The notes: generated by a model not told the origin, from the sequence alone. Shown: positions 46,945 to 58,409, counted from the first letter of the stretch. The stretch is DNA of 64,000 bases from Symsagittifera roscoffensis (GCF_963678635.1 NC_087071.1:21915194-21979193); one strand, 5' to 3'. Numbers and translations: made by a program.

Positions 46945-47152
46945 TGTGCCAAATTTTATGGTACTTTTTAAATTCTTTTGATTGCAAACCACAGTTTTTT
47001 TTGTCCAACCACTAAGTATGGGAAGCATTGACAACAAAAACTCGTTGCCAACCACAGCCAAAATTTATGATATTTTTTTTATTTCTTCTGATGGAAACCC
47101 CCGTTTTTGTTTCGTCCAACCGAAAAGTATGGGAAGCATTGACAACAAATAA
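46945..47152. repeat. ~110-bp tandem duplication
   Basis: AGTATGGGAAGCATTGACAA occurs at 47016 and 47126 within longer matching flanks (TTTTATGG...TTCTTTTGATTGCAAACC against TTTATGA...TTCTTCTGATGGAAACC). Two copies, moderately diverged. Confidence 0.75.
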
Positions 47153-49945
47153 TTGCAAATTGTATCTCAAAGAATTCTTTTGGCGATTATATGAGTCATA
47201 GCAATTAATACAGAAGAGTCGGGAAAAATTTGCTGTAACAGTTGTCACAATGTCGAGAGAAAATTGATTCGTTTCCATTTTTTTGGGTGTTCTGCTTCTA
47301 GAGAAAAGTAATCTTATCCGAAGCGGCTATGTTTTACAGATGACTTATATCTAAGAAATTCAGTAACACCAAAACGTTATAATGAAAAAAAAGGTTTATA
47401 GTTGGAAAGAAACAAATGAAATAATACACTAGCAGAATCTTGTTAACTCCCTCCGACTATTTCGGTTTTCAGATATTCAACTTTGTTGCCAAATTTTGAA
47501 AAGCGTAATTTTTTAAAATTATGTCTCAATTAAACAGTACGCAATAGAAATAGAAACGCACAAAATTGAAACCTTAACTTTTACAGAAATGGTTGTCAAA
47601 AATATATCATGCATAGGAGGGAAAATATTTCACAATTTAACAATGATTAGGGGATTGGAAATAGTTAACAAGATCCCGCAGATTCCACTGGAAAGTTGAT
47701 CTGTCTTCTGGATTAAGATTCTACGAAAAAATGATTAAACAGCATAGTGCTGCTTAAAATATATTTTTTAGTCTACCAACTCCGGAGGTCTAACCAAGAG
47801 GTTAATTATTTAGGTTGACATGAGCGCGTATATTCAGCGCCCTTTAAGCTATGACTTACTTGCAAGAGCTCACCTCACAAATTGCAGCGCACGTGCGATT
47901 TGAACCAGCAGCCATTTGATTGCTGCGCACCATCAATACCGGAGCGCCCTAATAATATGCGAATATCTGTTTTCCAAACATCTTCCCTATTCCCTATCGT
48001 TTTAAGTGAAAAAACCAATATAAGAACTAATCATTTTTTTTCGCTGAAAATCATGGGTGAAGACTTTTGAGCAAAAAACATGTGCGCTTGATGCTAATCC
48101 TACAATTGCTACTCTTATTTTAGAACTTATTATATGAATTTCAGAGAACTTTTGCTATCTAACAACTTTCTTATAAGAAAAACTTATAGGATAGTAACTT
48201 ATTTTCAAAAAAACAACAAAACATTCAAAAAATCACCGCTAACCATTTGAATTAGTTTTTGTACCGTAATTAGGAAAAAATGTAAATTTTGGAAATCTTT
48301 GTTTTTAGGAAGATAAAGTTTTCAGATTGTGATTATATTGTATCCATTTTCTACAAAAATTCTGATCAAAAAATTGAAATTTAATTTCAGTAAACCTCTA
48401 GTTATACATATCAAGCAGTTCGAATCATTTTCGTGAAAAGAAAATCCATTTTACTGAACCTTGTCATTTTTGTTTCGGACGTGTTGTACCTGAACTTTGG
48501 ATGTATATCCACAAAAATTCTAGAAAATGTAAGAACATAACTCTTAAAAAGTTAGTGGTCACTCCAAGAAAACTCATGGGGCAAATAGTTAACTTTGGTC
48601 TATGAGTTTTATTCATTTTCAACTGGGACAGTGGAAAACATGAACAAAAATGTGTAAAATTTTTGTTGGAAAAGTCACTATCTTACAACTTTCTGTTCAA
48701 AAGTTCCTTAATTTTGGAAGAAGCTCAGTTTTGTCAGAACTTGTAATGTTATCAAATATTTGTAAGAAAACTTCTAAGATAAAATATTTTGGCCGACCCG
48801 GCAAGCCTACGATACTGAGCTCAGTTTTCCAATAAAGTTTTTAACTGGTGATTTTTAAATGTAATATGCACGCGCTCTTTATGTTTAGAGCTTCTTTTCT
48901 CTCCAAAAAGAAAAAAAAACTGAAGCAAGTTTGTATGCTGTCTAAAAAATCCTTTTATTGATGAAAAGTCATACTTTAAATGAAAATATTTTTATCGACA
49001 AAAACGCAGGTGATTGCAAGTTTCACAATCTCACACAACTTTCTGTCTTTAAGAAGATTAAAATGAATCTGTTTCAAAATAATTGTCAATGACGAAAGCA
49101 CACAAAAGTGTAGAAATCACTGATTTCTTGTTTTAAAACCTGTGCGTCCTATTTTCTCTTCAAAATATTGAATTAATTTGATTTTTGATAGAAAAAGTGC
49201 AATTAAACGAAAGTAACGAAAATGGTTCTCTTTTTAATATGATTCATTTTTACTGTTAACCAAGCATTAATTAAGCCGCTATTACAACTATTATTAAACA
49301 CTATACAACTATAAATTAAAAGCTAATTCTTCTTTTTTTCTCTGAATTGCCTGTTTTCAAGAATGATTTTGGACAAATTTCACATAGATTATATGCAAAA
49401 ACTTTACATAGATCAAGATCAAAAGATCAGAGCTGCCTCTATGAATTTATCAAAATTTGGTTTCAAAGAGTTACCAGTTTTTTTTCGGGTCTGAAAATGC
49501 CAGTTTTCACCATCTGCACAATTTTTGCATCATAATGGACTCTTTCTCGAATAAGCTGAATAAGTAAATTGTTCTGTGGCGTTAAACATTCTCAGCAAAA
49601 CAATTAAAATTATCAGTGCCTACTTTAGTAAACTCAGCTGTTTCTTACAATTTCACGCGTTTTGAAAAATTTAGTGCGCAGCAAGATGATGAAAACTAAT
49701 AATGAGATAGGCAAAGTGTGATAATTGTTTTAAATTGAAAAATCAGACGTTCCGAGAGGGTAATATACATCAGTTGCTGTTGGTCGATGTAAACATTTTG
49801 TTAAAATTCAAAATAAATATTGCCCAAAATGTTCCTTGAAAATATTTAGAATTTTTTAGAGAAGAAAAATCTTAAATTGCCTTTAGTTTTTTCCTTTAGT
49901 GCACTATTTATGTGTATGATTCTCTTCTATGTTAGGCAGTCAGCA

Positions 49946-50144
49946 AATACATATATTTCTAATCTATCCTAATATATATCCTAATATTCAATTTTCTAAC
50001 ATATATCCTAATATTCAATTTTCTAAGACGAATTTAATCAGTTTTATACATATATTTTTAATCTATCCTAATATATATCCTAATATTCAATTTTCTAACA
50101 TATATCCTAATATTCAATTTTCTAAGACGAATTTAATCAGTTTT
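49946..50144. repeat. Two near-identical 99-bp tandem units
   Basis: Each unit carries CTATCCTAATATATATCCTA, then ATTCAATTTTCTAACATATA, and ends CGAATTTAATCAGTTTT. Inside each, a ~25-bp ATATCCTAATATTCAATTTT subunit is itself doubled. It gives an artefactual ORF (49929-50213). Confidence 0.9.
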
Positions 50145-50437
50145 CGTGTTGCATGTGTTTTTAGCTATCATCAATATAACTTTCCTGATGTACTTTTTGA
50201 GGTTTTAATCTGAAGATAAAAGTTTAATTGTACAGCCACAGAACAGTAAGTTCAAACCCAAATCATCCCATTTATTATAAACCAGGAAGTTTTTTTGACA
50301 ACTTAGCTGACGCAAAGAGATTAAAAAGTAAACTTTTAAATGAGATGAACGGATTTTCAAAGTTATCATTCATTCTAACTCCGCCCCAATCAGTCTCTAA
50401 CTTCATTTATCTGGCTGCATTTTCATTTTGACTGTAG

Positions 50438-50728
50438 GGCCTGAAGCACCGGTTAATGCTATTCAACTTGTGGAAGCTACTTCAAGAGAGCTGACAATAT
50501 CAGGTTTCGGTGTCAATTTTGACTCAATTGACGTGGAAATAGTTAGTCAAGATTGTCCTAAAAATAACATTACGATAAAAACTAAGTCTGGTAGTCTTAC
50601 GGTGGGAGAGCTGGCTGCTGGCTGTAGCCACCACATGAGATATTCGGCCGAGTGCCACGCTAATCCGAGGTCAAATGACGAGATAAGAACAAGTGATTGG
50701 ACTTCAGTTGGAGATACTCTTTGCACAT
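50438..50728 (+). CDS. FN3-like domain 9 (single exon)
   Basis: Acceptor TGACTGTAG, donor T|GTAACT. It reads (R)PEAPVNAIQLVEATSRELT, DVEIVSQDCPKNNITIKTK and LAAGCSHHMRYSAECHANPR, ending TLCT. 291 nt, phase 1-1. LAAGCSHHMRYSAEC is the strand-F equivalent shared with domains 6 and 8 (GCxYxxxxxAEC), marking a sub-family with an extra cysteine pair. Confidence 0.85.
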
Positions 50729-51001
50729 GTAACTACATTAAATATTGTTAATTGGTTTTGGTTGAGAAATCTGGGAGTTGTGATTTTTATGACTGAAAAA
50801 CAAAAATATAGCCAAAAATTTACGCCAAACTGAACGTTAATAACGCCAAAACAGTCTGATTTGTGCTCTCATTTATTTCTCTGAAATAATTTCTGGCGTT
50901 CGGTCTTTCAGACATGAGGTCATTGTAGTAACTTAAACATGAAACGCAGTCTTTCTGAAGATTTTCTGATATTGAATAACCAACTGTATTATGCGTTGCA
51001 G

Positions 51002-51307
51002 TGCCCCGTGGAATAGATCTTTCATCGATGTCCATGATACAAAAAAAGGACAGCGTTCTTTTCGGAGCCTCCTATCACTCTGACGTTAAACCAGTTGGTG
51101 GAAAAATAGGCGGTTTTAGAGTCAAATCAATCAAGCCAAATAGTTCGCTAAACTTTCCGACTGGTCTCACATTCGCATCCATGGACAGTACTGTTGCTGT
51201 GCGGTTTCCACCCGCAGAAGTTTTTTTGCTTCAATTTGAAAGTGTCACGTCGGGATGTGGTGGAAATGTAACATCAAATGAAATTGCTTCACTCAACTAC
51301 TGTTCAC
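51002..51307 (+). CDS. FN3-like domain 10 (single exon)
   Basis: Acceptor TGCGTTGCAG, donor GTAAGT. It reads (L)PRGIDLSSMSMIQKKDSVL, GGKIGGFRVKSIKPNSSLN and FESVTSGCGGNVTSNEIASL, ending NYCS. 306 nt, phase 1-1. It is one of the more divergent domains; assignment rests on its position, phase and length, with an NVT sequon near the end. Confidence 0.75.
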
Positions 51308-51627
51308 GTAAGTTTTTTTTATCAAGTCTGATCTATAATCAACCAAAATTTTTCAAAATTGGCAAGCCTTTTTATGTTTTTTTTCTTCAAAATTTAGTGA
51401 GTTTTTCATTTCAGTTGAGGAATTTTTTTGTAATCGGCTGATAATCATTGTAGAAAATTTGTAACAGCTCTAAAATTGATGTACTTTCAAAATTTTTTAA
51501 TCAGTGTGTTTTAAGGATTTTGTGAGCTGCGATGATCAAAACGCTTTGGAAAAATCATAAAATACAATTTTTAGCACTCATTACTGAGAAGACATACTGA
51601 ATAATGATTATATTGGTTGTAATTTAG

Positions 51628-51972
51628 GACCTGATCCAGTTCGAGGCTTAGAGCAAACCCAGTCAACCCCAACATCTATCAAGTTGACCTGGAACGAACC
51701 CACCTCCGGAACTATCAAACCAAATGGTTATGAAGTCATCATTCAGACCCTGAACGGGCATACAGTGATTGCTGCTAGTTTTCTTGTGTTGTCACAAAAT
51801 AATAACCTTGTTTCATTTGAGTCTTCGGACTTCAATCAACTCCCACTCGCTTCAAAGTTATCTTGCGCTGTTCGGCCGCTAATACCAATGCCGTGTCGCT
51901 ACAGTGACGACCTCTTATATGTGGAATACGATAACAGCCCGAGTACCGTGGAAATTGAATGCGAAACGACAG
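51628..51972 (+). CDS. FN3 domain 11 (single exon)
   Basis: Acceptor GTAATTTAG, donor G|GTTGAT. It reads (R)PDPVRGLEQTQSTPTSIKL, TWNEPTSGTIKPNGYEVII and LPLASKLSCAVRPLIPMPC, ending CETT. 345 nt, phase 1-1. SIKLTWNEP...GYEV is a textbook FN3 strand B-C pattern. It is slightly longer than average (114 residues). Confidence 0.9.
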
Positions 51973-52726
51973 GTTGATAAAAAGCCTTAACATCGCTACT
52001 TTATAAATACCCAAAAAATACCATAAATTACTCGTCCAATAAATCAGGATTTTTTCTAAAGTGCCTGGTAAAAAAAAATTAGTTTGAAATTTTTAAATAA
52101 AATTGAACTTAACCAAGCCTGAAGTTTATTGTTCGATCTATCTATAGTACTGATGATATATTTTTGATATATATATGGAATTTTCAAAATCATTTGCTCT
52201 TTTTATCTACAAAAGCTTCACTAAATGAAAAATACGAAAATAAAAAAATAAAAAACATTTTTAGTATAACTTCAATAAACGGTTTTCCATGATCTACAGT
52301 TACAATCACATTTAATTATGCAAGTAGAATTCAAGTGTAATTTTGTGAAACATTGTTTCGTAAATTTTTCCGGAAAAAAAAATTAAATAAAAGTGTAACT
52401 TTATGCCTTTTTTTCTCGACTTTCTTAAACCTTTGCTTTAGAAATCAAAAGTGTTTTTGCCCAAGTGTTTTTAGTTCAAGTTCATTTTTTCTGGCAATTG
52501 TTTATAAAAATTCTCTGGGTTTTTATGATGCAATTCAAAATTGAATTACTGCTTCACTTCTAAATTTGGTTGGACTACGCTAGTTTGTTTGAAACTTAGT
52601 AGGCTATTTCAGATATTTTAGATCACTAAACAAAAAAATAGACTAATTCAAGCTAGCTAATTGGCTAAACAATTTTCCCATAGACTTTTTCCCAATAAGC
52701 ATGTAAAACAAACTGATTTTTTTAAG

Positions 52727-52891
52727 GTTTCGGTGGACTACCTCTCAGCTACAATTACTTTTTCCTCACCCCTACTCTAATCTTCATTGAATGGGATATC
52801 CCTGAGGATTTTTTCAACCAATTCAGCAACGACTACTACTCACTTCTGGTCAATGGACTTGAAAAACAGTCCATCAGACCGATTTCAAGAG
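52727..52891 (+). CDS. FN3 domain 12, first-half exon
   Basis: Acceptor TTTTTTAAG, donor G|GTAAAA. It reads (G)FGGLPLSYNYFFLTPTLIF, then IEWDIPEDFFNQFSNDYYSL and NGLEKQSIRPISR. 165 nt, phase 1-1. LIFIEWDIPEDF...YYSLLVNG fits strands B to C'. The 754-nt intron before it holds nothing recognised. Confidence 0.8.
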
Positions 52892-53333
52892 GTAAAATAC
52901 TTATACTAACCGAACCTACTTTAACTCAATTTTCAAGTTTCACTTAAAATTTAGGCCAAAAATTAGTCTTTTCAAATTAGTCAAGGGGGTCTTTTCAAAG
53001 AAGGGCAAAAAATTTCATTGAATCAATTTAGGTAGGTTATTTGTGATAAGGTTTGTATGGCTATTCAAACTAACAACAAAAGCTTAACTTTTTTTAAACA
53101 GTTCAAGTTCACTAATCATCAAATTTGAATAAATAAGAAAATTTATGCATTCAAATAAAAATGGTTTTTCCTATAAAAACGATGCTTCAGGGCTTAAATT
53201 GCCACTGAATAAAACATGTTTAGTTGGAGTTATTTTTATCAAAAAAGCATCAAATTTGTAACAGTTTGGAAATTTAAGTTTTAGAGAAGAGGTGTTCTAA
53301 ATCAAGATGATTTCTTCTTTGAGGTCTTTTTAG

Positions 53334-53441
53334 CACTCAGCGTTCCCATTAACGTGGACCTGTGCATCTCGCAGAATGTGTCTATTGTACCAATGAGAGA
53401 AGGACTAAGTGCAGGAACTGTTGAATTCTCAATCAGAAACT
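53334..53441 (+). CDS. FN3 domain 12, second-half exon
   Basis: Acceptor GGTCTTTTTAG, donor T|GTTAGT. It reads (A)LSVPINVDLCISQNVSIVP, then MREGLSAGTVEFSIRN. 108 nt, phase 1-1. GLSAGTVEFSIRN is the strand-F equivalent of LxPGTxYxxxxxN. Reading through the donor would give an immediate stop. Confidence 0.75.
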
Positions 53442-54435
53442 GTTAGTGAAAAATGAAATGGAATCAAATACTTTCCTATATAGCTTTTTGATATTATCGA
53501 AAAATTAATTTATTTTTGTATGACATAATTTTGAATACCTTATTGAAGAATTTATCATATATTGCAGGATAGTTTCAAATGTATGCTAGGTGACCACGGT
53601 TTCAAAATGCAGATTGATAAAACTTGCGAGCAACACATTAAGCACAACCTTTTTAAATTTTGAGTTTTGCCGTTGGTATTCTGCATAGTCAAGAATTTGC
53701 AGGCACTTTGAATGTTTTTGGCTGATTTATTGCTATTTCGGTAGAATAATTTAATACCAAAATTTTTGACTTTTTTTGGATCAACCCTTTTAATCATTTC
53801 AGATAATGGCAGTTTATTTTCATCTGCAATGAAAACTGAGAAACAGTAACCAGAAAACTTTGAAAACTTGACGATTAAACCAATATGAAAATGTTAATTT
53901 AATTGGCATCATAGTTAACTGTTTTCAAAAAATCAATTCAAAATCGGTTTTTGATTTTTTTTAACTTTAATCCAATTATAAAAATAAAAATTATTTTTTT
54001 TGGTTTTTTTTTAATTATTTTGTTCAAAACTCAATCAATTCATTGTATTTTTTACTCTAAACGTCAATTTTTTTTTTCTAAATTAAATTTGGTTTCTTCT
54101 TAAATTTCATTAAATTTTTTTAAAAATCCAAAGTAAAACCCAAAAACATTGATTTTTATTGATGACAAAAGAGCGGCTCCAGAAGTTGATTTCAAGTTTG
54201 GCTATTTCTAGTTGGCAGCTGTAAAAGTTTTTCTGCACTTCAGTTTTAGAAGCCAGAATTAAATATCTAAGAACTTATCGACATTTGAAGGTCATTATTA
54301 CCTAGATAGCCATATTTAAGTCCACCATACTTTAAAAAAAGCTGTGTACGCGAGCATTATTTTTCAGAATTTCAAAAATAATGATGCATTACTTAAAGTT
54401 CCAGTTGAATGTGACCTAGTTGTGTTATGTTTTAG
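53442..54435. other. AT-rich intron
   Basis: Long T-runs around 53940-54120. No exon or repeat is recognised. Short ORFs on the minus strand (53555-53797) look like chance. Confidence 0.6.
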
Positions 54436-54468
54436 GGGAAGATGAAAAGTTCATCAAACGGGATATGG
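54436..54468 (+). CDS. Tentative 33-nt micro-exon
   Basis: Acceptor TATGTTTTAG, donor G|GTAAAT, phase 1-1. It reads (W)EDEKFIKRDM. Splicing 53441 straight to 54921 would create TAG at the junction (T+AG). With this micro-exon the junctions read T+GG = Trp and G+AG = Glu, keeping the frame open. This is inference from phase logic only. Confidence 0.5.
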
Positions 54469-54920
54469 GTAAATGCATTATTAAAAAATGGTCTCAAAAT
54501 TCTCATTTTTGAAGCGGTTGTAATACATTTTTTTTTATTTAGAAAAATTCGGAGACTACGTTATGGGCGAGTCAATACTTCTAACAATTATATTCTATAT
54601 GCTACATGTCAAAAAAAAATCAACCATTTTGCGTAATTTTCAATTATTTTCCATTCTGGCTACCCATTAAAGTACGGGACCAAACGTTTCTTGAAATTGA
54701 TTCTCTGATATTGAATTTTTTCTCTTACAATTAAATTAATCAATGGTTGTTTTCTATTTCATTTTCAATTTCTTGCACCATTGCATAATCAATTCTCAGC
54801 TTTAAAAGAGTGGAGTTGCTTAACGCTTTAATGAAGTTGTTTTAAATGTCAAAGAATATCTTTTATGAAATAGGAAAAGCGAAAGGTATCTAAAATTCGG
54901 TTTTTGTTTATCTTTTTCAG

Positions 54921-55097
54921 AGCAATGTGGTTTCTGTCCTGGAATACATCTGGACAAACTGTGTGAAATCCCTTTTAAGCATGACAGACAACTTCACAAT
55001 ACTTGTATTCCCATCACAAGCAAGAACAACCTGCAATGCAGAGATAGAAATGGATATGTTTTGGATTGCTATTACAGCGGCAAGCACGACTACTGCA
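54921..55097 (+). CDS. Cysteine-rich FN2/kringle-like domain exon
   Basis: Acceptor CTTTTTCAG, donor A|GTTAGT, 177 nt, phase 1-1. In the phase-1 frame it reads QCGFCPGIHLDKLCEIPFK, then HDRQLHNTCIPITSKNNLQ and CRDRNGYVLDCYYSGKHDYC. The C-x2-PF-x9-C spacing is that of fibronectin type II modules (binding of collagen-like ligands in known members). The second half differs from FN2: C-x10-C, and a longer last loop with an extra Cys. A longer ORF in another frame (54927-55109) is rejected because it ignores phase and cysteine pattern. Confidence 0.65.
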
Positions 55098-55303
55098 GTT
55101 AGTTATTAAAATATTTGAACAAAGGTAAGAGTTGCTTTTTGTTATAGATCAGATTTACACGAAATCTATTTCGGGAGTGGATGCAATTTATCAATTATCT
55201 AGATTTCTGCTTAACAAGTTATAGTCTTGAACTTTCTTGACAAGGTTTTTTGGGTCGATTATAGTTGAATGATAATTTGATAAAGCAAACTTGAATTTTT
55301 TAG

Positions 55304-55453
55304 AACCCACTGCACCTGAGCTTGGTGCCATCTTCTTTACTACTCTGGTAGCTGGCGAATCAGTCCGTCAGTTCTGGAATGTATCTTCTGATTTGTACAA
55401 TGACTTTGAAGTCCTCATCAATGGTAAAGAGCAGGCAGTTGTGATCACAACAG
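55304..55453 (+). CDS. FN3 domain 13, first-half exon
   Basis: Acceptor GAATTTTTTAG, donor G|GTGAGT. It reads (K)PTAPELGAIFFTTLVAGES, then VRQFWNVSSDLYNDFEVLIN and GKEQAVVITT. 150 nt, phase 1-1. VRQFWNVSSDLYNDFEVLING parallels the IEWDIPEDF...YYSLLVNG segment of domain 12, so domains 12 and 13 are probable sister domains with the same split. Confidence 0.85.
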
Positions 55454-56620
55454 GTGAGTTTATGAGCATAATGTCGATTGCCATGCAAAGATCACAACAA
55501 GGCTTGACCGCTATATTATAAAATGTTTTTATTAGTTAGTCAATTTTTAAACTTATTCGTTTTCAGCCTATCTTTTGGCAGTGATACACAACTAAAACAA
55601 AACCTTACACATATAGGAAGCAATCAAATATATTTTAAGCATAAAAACTCATCGGAACTGAAAATGGCAAGAAATTATGTGAAAAAAATTTTGTTTGAAT
55701 GGTTGAAGAATCAGAGACTAGAGTCAGTTGAATTTTTTCATGAGTTTCGAGAATCATGTTTAGTTTCAGATTGCAAAACTAATAATACTCTGATTCTTGC
55801 ATGGATTCTACATTTTCTTCACTGTTTTTTCACAAACACATCAATTCAAAAACAAATTGTGTTTTTGAACAAAATAATTTTCAAGATAAAAGGTTGAGTA
55901 AGCAATCAACAATTGCACGTTAAAAAAGCTATCTAGGTACTTGTATCTCGTGCAATATTTCCCTGTTTAGCAATTGAGTCATTTTTCAAATGAAACTGAC
56001 GGATGTATTCGGAAAGCAAACAGACTTATCTTTTATCAGGTTTTCTTTAAGCTAGTGTATATGTTATCACTTGTTGCTCTTAGGTTACTTCGTATGATAT
56101 TGAATGAATGTAGTTCTTTTTTGATTTCTAAAGCAGCACTCATATGCGCAAAAAACATGAAAATTTGAGTTTTTCAAATGTTTCCTTTTAAATGTTACCA
56201 TAAGCTATGGTATTCTTATAGCGAGGCTGAGGATTTATAAAATGAAAAAAGGAGGGCATTGAATAGACCTAATACAAACTTAAAAACAATCAATTCTCCT
56301 GATAACAAAGACAAACAGAAATTGGAAAAGATGGATTGAAATTGATTTAAAATCTGTTTGGATCTTTTTTAAGCTTGAATATAAGATCAACTTGAATCAA
56401 TTCTTATTTTTTCATTGTTAATCTTTTGTATCTAAAATGCATACTTTTTTCATAATCAAACCCTTTTCTTCAATTTTTCTATTTGTTTCGTGGTGCTGGG
56501 ACAACAAAACTGCTCGATTATTAGCTAAAAAAGTCCCGCTAGTCGAACGAAAGAATCTAGTCAATTAATGAAAGGCAGCAGCACAATTTTTCCTTTACTT
56601 AAAAATTAAATGTTTTGCAG
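55454..56620. other. 1.2-kb intron
   Basis: It contains a 124-codon frame (55523-55897) of ordinary AT-biased composition with no recognised motif, probably chance. Nothing else is seen. Confidence 0.5.
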
Positions 56621-56725
56621 AATACAACGCAACCAACTTGACAGCTGGAGTGAACTACGAGGTGCAAGTGTACATGAACAGCTTTCTAAGGAAGATCGGG
56701 CCCCAGATTTTAGTGTTTAACATGA
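56621..56725 (+). CDS. FN3 domain 13, second-half exon
   Basis: Acceptor ATGTTTTGCAG, donor A|GTAAGA. It reads (E)YNATNLTAGVNYEVQVYMN, then SFLRKIGPQILVFNM. 105 nt, phase 1-1. LTAGVNYEVQVYMNS is a clear FN3 strand-F motif, with an N-glycosylation sequon (NAT) ahead of it. Confidence 0.88.
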
Positions 56726-57051
56726 GTAAGACACCGCAAACTCTCACAAACGGATATACTGAATTCAAAACCTTGGTTGAAAAAATTAGAATTTGAAAAA
56801 ATATATATATTGTACAAAATATTCTTGTTTCAAATTTTATTTTTTTAAGTTAATTTTTTTAAAAAATGATACTAGTGGTTCAAAACGGATTTTGATTAGT
56901 GAAAATTTGGTCAAGAACTATCATTTTTTTTAAAAATATGGCTATGTACTCTTGCAGATTGTATCAAGCTTCCAATTAAGCTTCAAATTGGAGTTTCTTA
57001 GCTTCAATTTTTTTATAGTTTAAATGAAAACAAGTAATGTTTTGTTTTCAG

Positions 57052-57393
57052 CGAACTCGACCGATAACTTGGCTGCTGCTGATATCACTTCTCAGTCCGC
57101 TACCTTGATTGTCGACATAAGCAAACAAACTGGCTCTCAAAACTCAACTCAAATCTGCTCAATTGATCATCTGGAACTAAAAACAGAAATCAAAACAGCT
57201 GACTATGTGGCATTATTTCTATCTGAAACTGAAATTGAGTCCAAAAAGTCCACCAAAAGGATTGAGCATTCTAATGCCCTGAAAGTGGACGGATTAAATT
57301 CTGGTATAGTTGTCTGCTTCGAAGTGTCTCCAATTGATGCGTGCACCAATGAGACCATGCTGAATCGAACTCTAGCTAGCTGCGCGCCAATCG
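57052..57393 (+). CDS. FN3-like domain 14 (single exon)
   Basis: Acceptor TTGTTTTCAG, donor G|GTAAAG. It reads (T)NSTDNLAAADITSQSATLI, VDISKQTGSQNSTQICSID, then NALKVDGLNSGIVVCFEVS, ending CAPI. 342 nt, phase 1-1. VDGLNSGIVVCFEVSPID is the strand-F/G region. Four cysteines are present. Confidence 0.85.
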
Positions 57394-57886
57394 GTAAAGG
57401 TCTTAAATTATATGTTATCAGTATTATAACAATGGGACGCCAAGAGCGTAAATAAAAAGATTAGTCCAAAAAAGAAAAAATTAAGAAAAACAAAAAGTAT
57501 TAAAATTTGTTTTTTTTAGGATATTTTTCTCTAAAAGTTCTTTCCTATTTTTAGCACTAAGTTTAATTTTTTTGTTCAATTTTCTTAATAAATTTCTAGT
57601 ATTAAAAATTTAACACGCTTTTTGATTTTTACGTTTGAAACAAAAACTTTTATTGTAGCTGATAGGTTCAACTCAGAACTAAGTGAACATCCTAGCTCTT
57701 AAACGTATTTGTGTTTAATTGGTCAGTTGTAGATGCCAGATAGCTCGTGGTATAATAGTTTGGAGTTCGTAGGAACTCAGAGTTACTTGTTGCTTTTAAA
57801 TATATAAGTTTTTATTTCAGTTAGATTTTGGACCCGTAGTTTTACTAAACTGCTTTCGTCTTTTTTAGTTTTCCATTGCCTCTATA

Positions 57887-58166
57887 TGAATGCTGTGGAG
57901 CACTTCTGAATGCCGTGAAGCCCTTTTGAATGCCGTGAAGTACTTTTGAATGGCGTGAAGCACTTTTGAATGCCGTGAAGCCCTTTTGAATGCCGTGAAG
58001 TACTTTTGAATGGCGTGAAGCACTTTTGAATGCCGTGAAGTACTTTTGAATGGCGTGAAGCACTTTTGAATGCCGTGAAGTACTTTTGAATGGCGTGAAG
58101 CACTTTTGAATGCCGTGAAGCAATTTTGAATGCCGTGATGCACTTCTGAATGCCATGACGCACCTT
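57887..58166. repeat. 20-bp minisatellite, 14 units
   Basis: Uninterrupted units of TGAATGCCGTGAAGCACTTT with variants at position 7 (C/G) and positions 15-16 (CA/TA/CC). Inner units alternate in a 40-bp and 60-bp higher order. Because 20 is not a multiple of 3, the minus strand is open in all three frames, creating three overlapping His/Lys/Phe-rich ORFs that are artefacts. It lies in the intron between 57393 and 58230. Confidence 0.97.
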
Positions 58167-58229
58167 TGAAACGTTTGCTATAGTTCCAGGCGAGTAGCAA
58201 TACATTTTAAACGTGTTGTGTATTTCCAG

Positions 58230-58409
58230 TACCGCAGCCTCTGAACAAATTCACTAGCAATTTGACCTTTGTGATTGACCCCGCAGAATTCTCTGAGGGA
58301 GAAAAAGGAGGGGGAGTTCACATCAAAGCTTCCCTAAGTCAGTTCACTGCTGCGGAATTCATCGACGTTGTCATCTCATGCAGTGTGCCAAACGTGAAAA
58401 TTACTGACA
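58230..58409 (+). CDS. FN3-like domain 15, first-half exon
   Basis: Acceptor GTATTTCCAG, donor A|GTTTGT. It reads (V)PQPLNKFTSNLTFVIDPAE, then GGGVHIKASLSQFTAAEFID and VVISCSVPNVKITD. 180 nt, phase 1-1. It starts ~60 nt after the 20-bp minisatellite. The donor is weak; a later GT (near 58434) would keep the frame open but gives the wrong phase for the next exon. Confidence 0.75.

Larger units (their letters stand above)
46924..50437. other. 3.5-kb intron with two local repeats
   Basis: A ~110-bp unit containing TCCAACC...AGTATGGGAAGCATTGACAACAAA is duplicated at 46945-47040 and 47055-47152. A 99-bp unit is duplicated at 49946-50144. No additional FN3 exon is recognised; the splice phase is continuous without one. 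Confidence 0.6.

Noticed and set aside
47787-47945. tRNA gene or tRNA-derived SINE on the minus strand (GGTTCAAATCG looks like a B box)
   Set aside because: The T-stem does not pair and no convincing A box or acceptor stem is found.
49929-50213. 94-codon plus-strand ORF with YPNIYPNIQF repeats
   Set aside because: Translation of the 99-bp tandem duplication; it lies in an intron.
54927-55109. 60-codon ORF starting at a GTG
   Set aside because: Wrong phase for flanking exons; the overlapping phase-1 frame has an ordered cysteine pattern instead.
57887-58166. CRISPR array
   Set aside because: Units are contiguous with no unique spacers, and the DNA is eukaryotic.
57845-58205. Three overlapping minus-strand ORFs of 103-111 codons rich in SRHSK/GIQK/TAFK
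   Set aside because: They are the same 20-bp minisatellite read in three frames; no start context, composition or conservation supports a protein.
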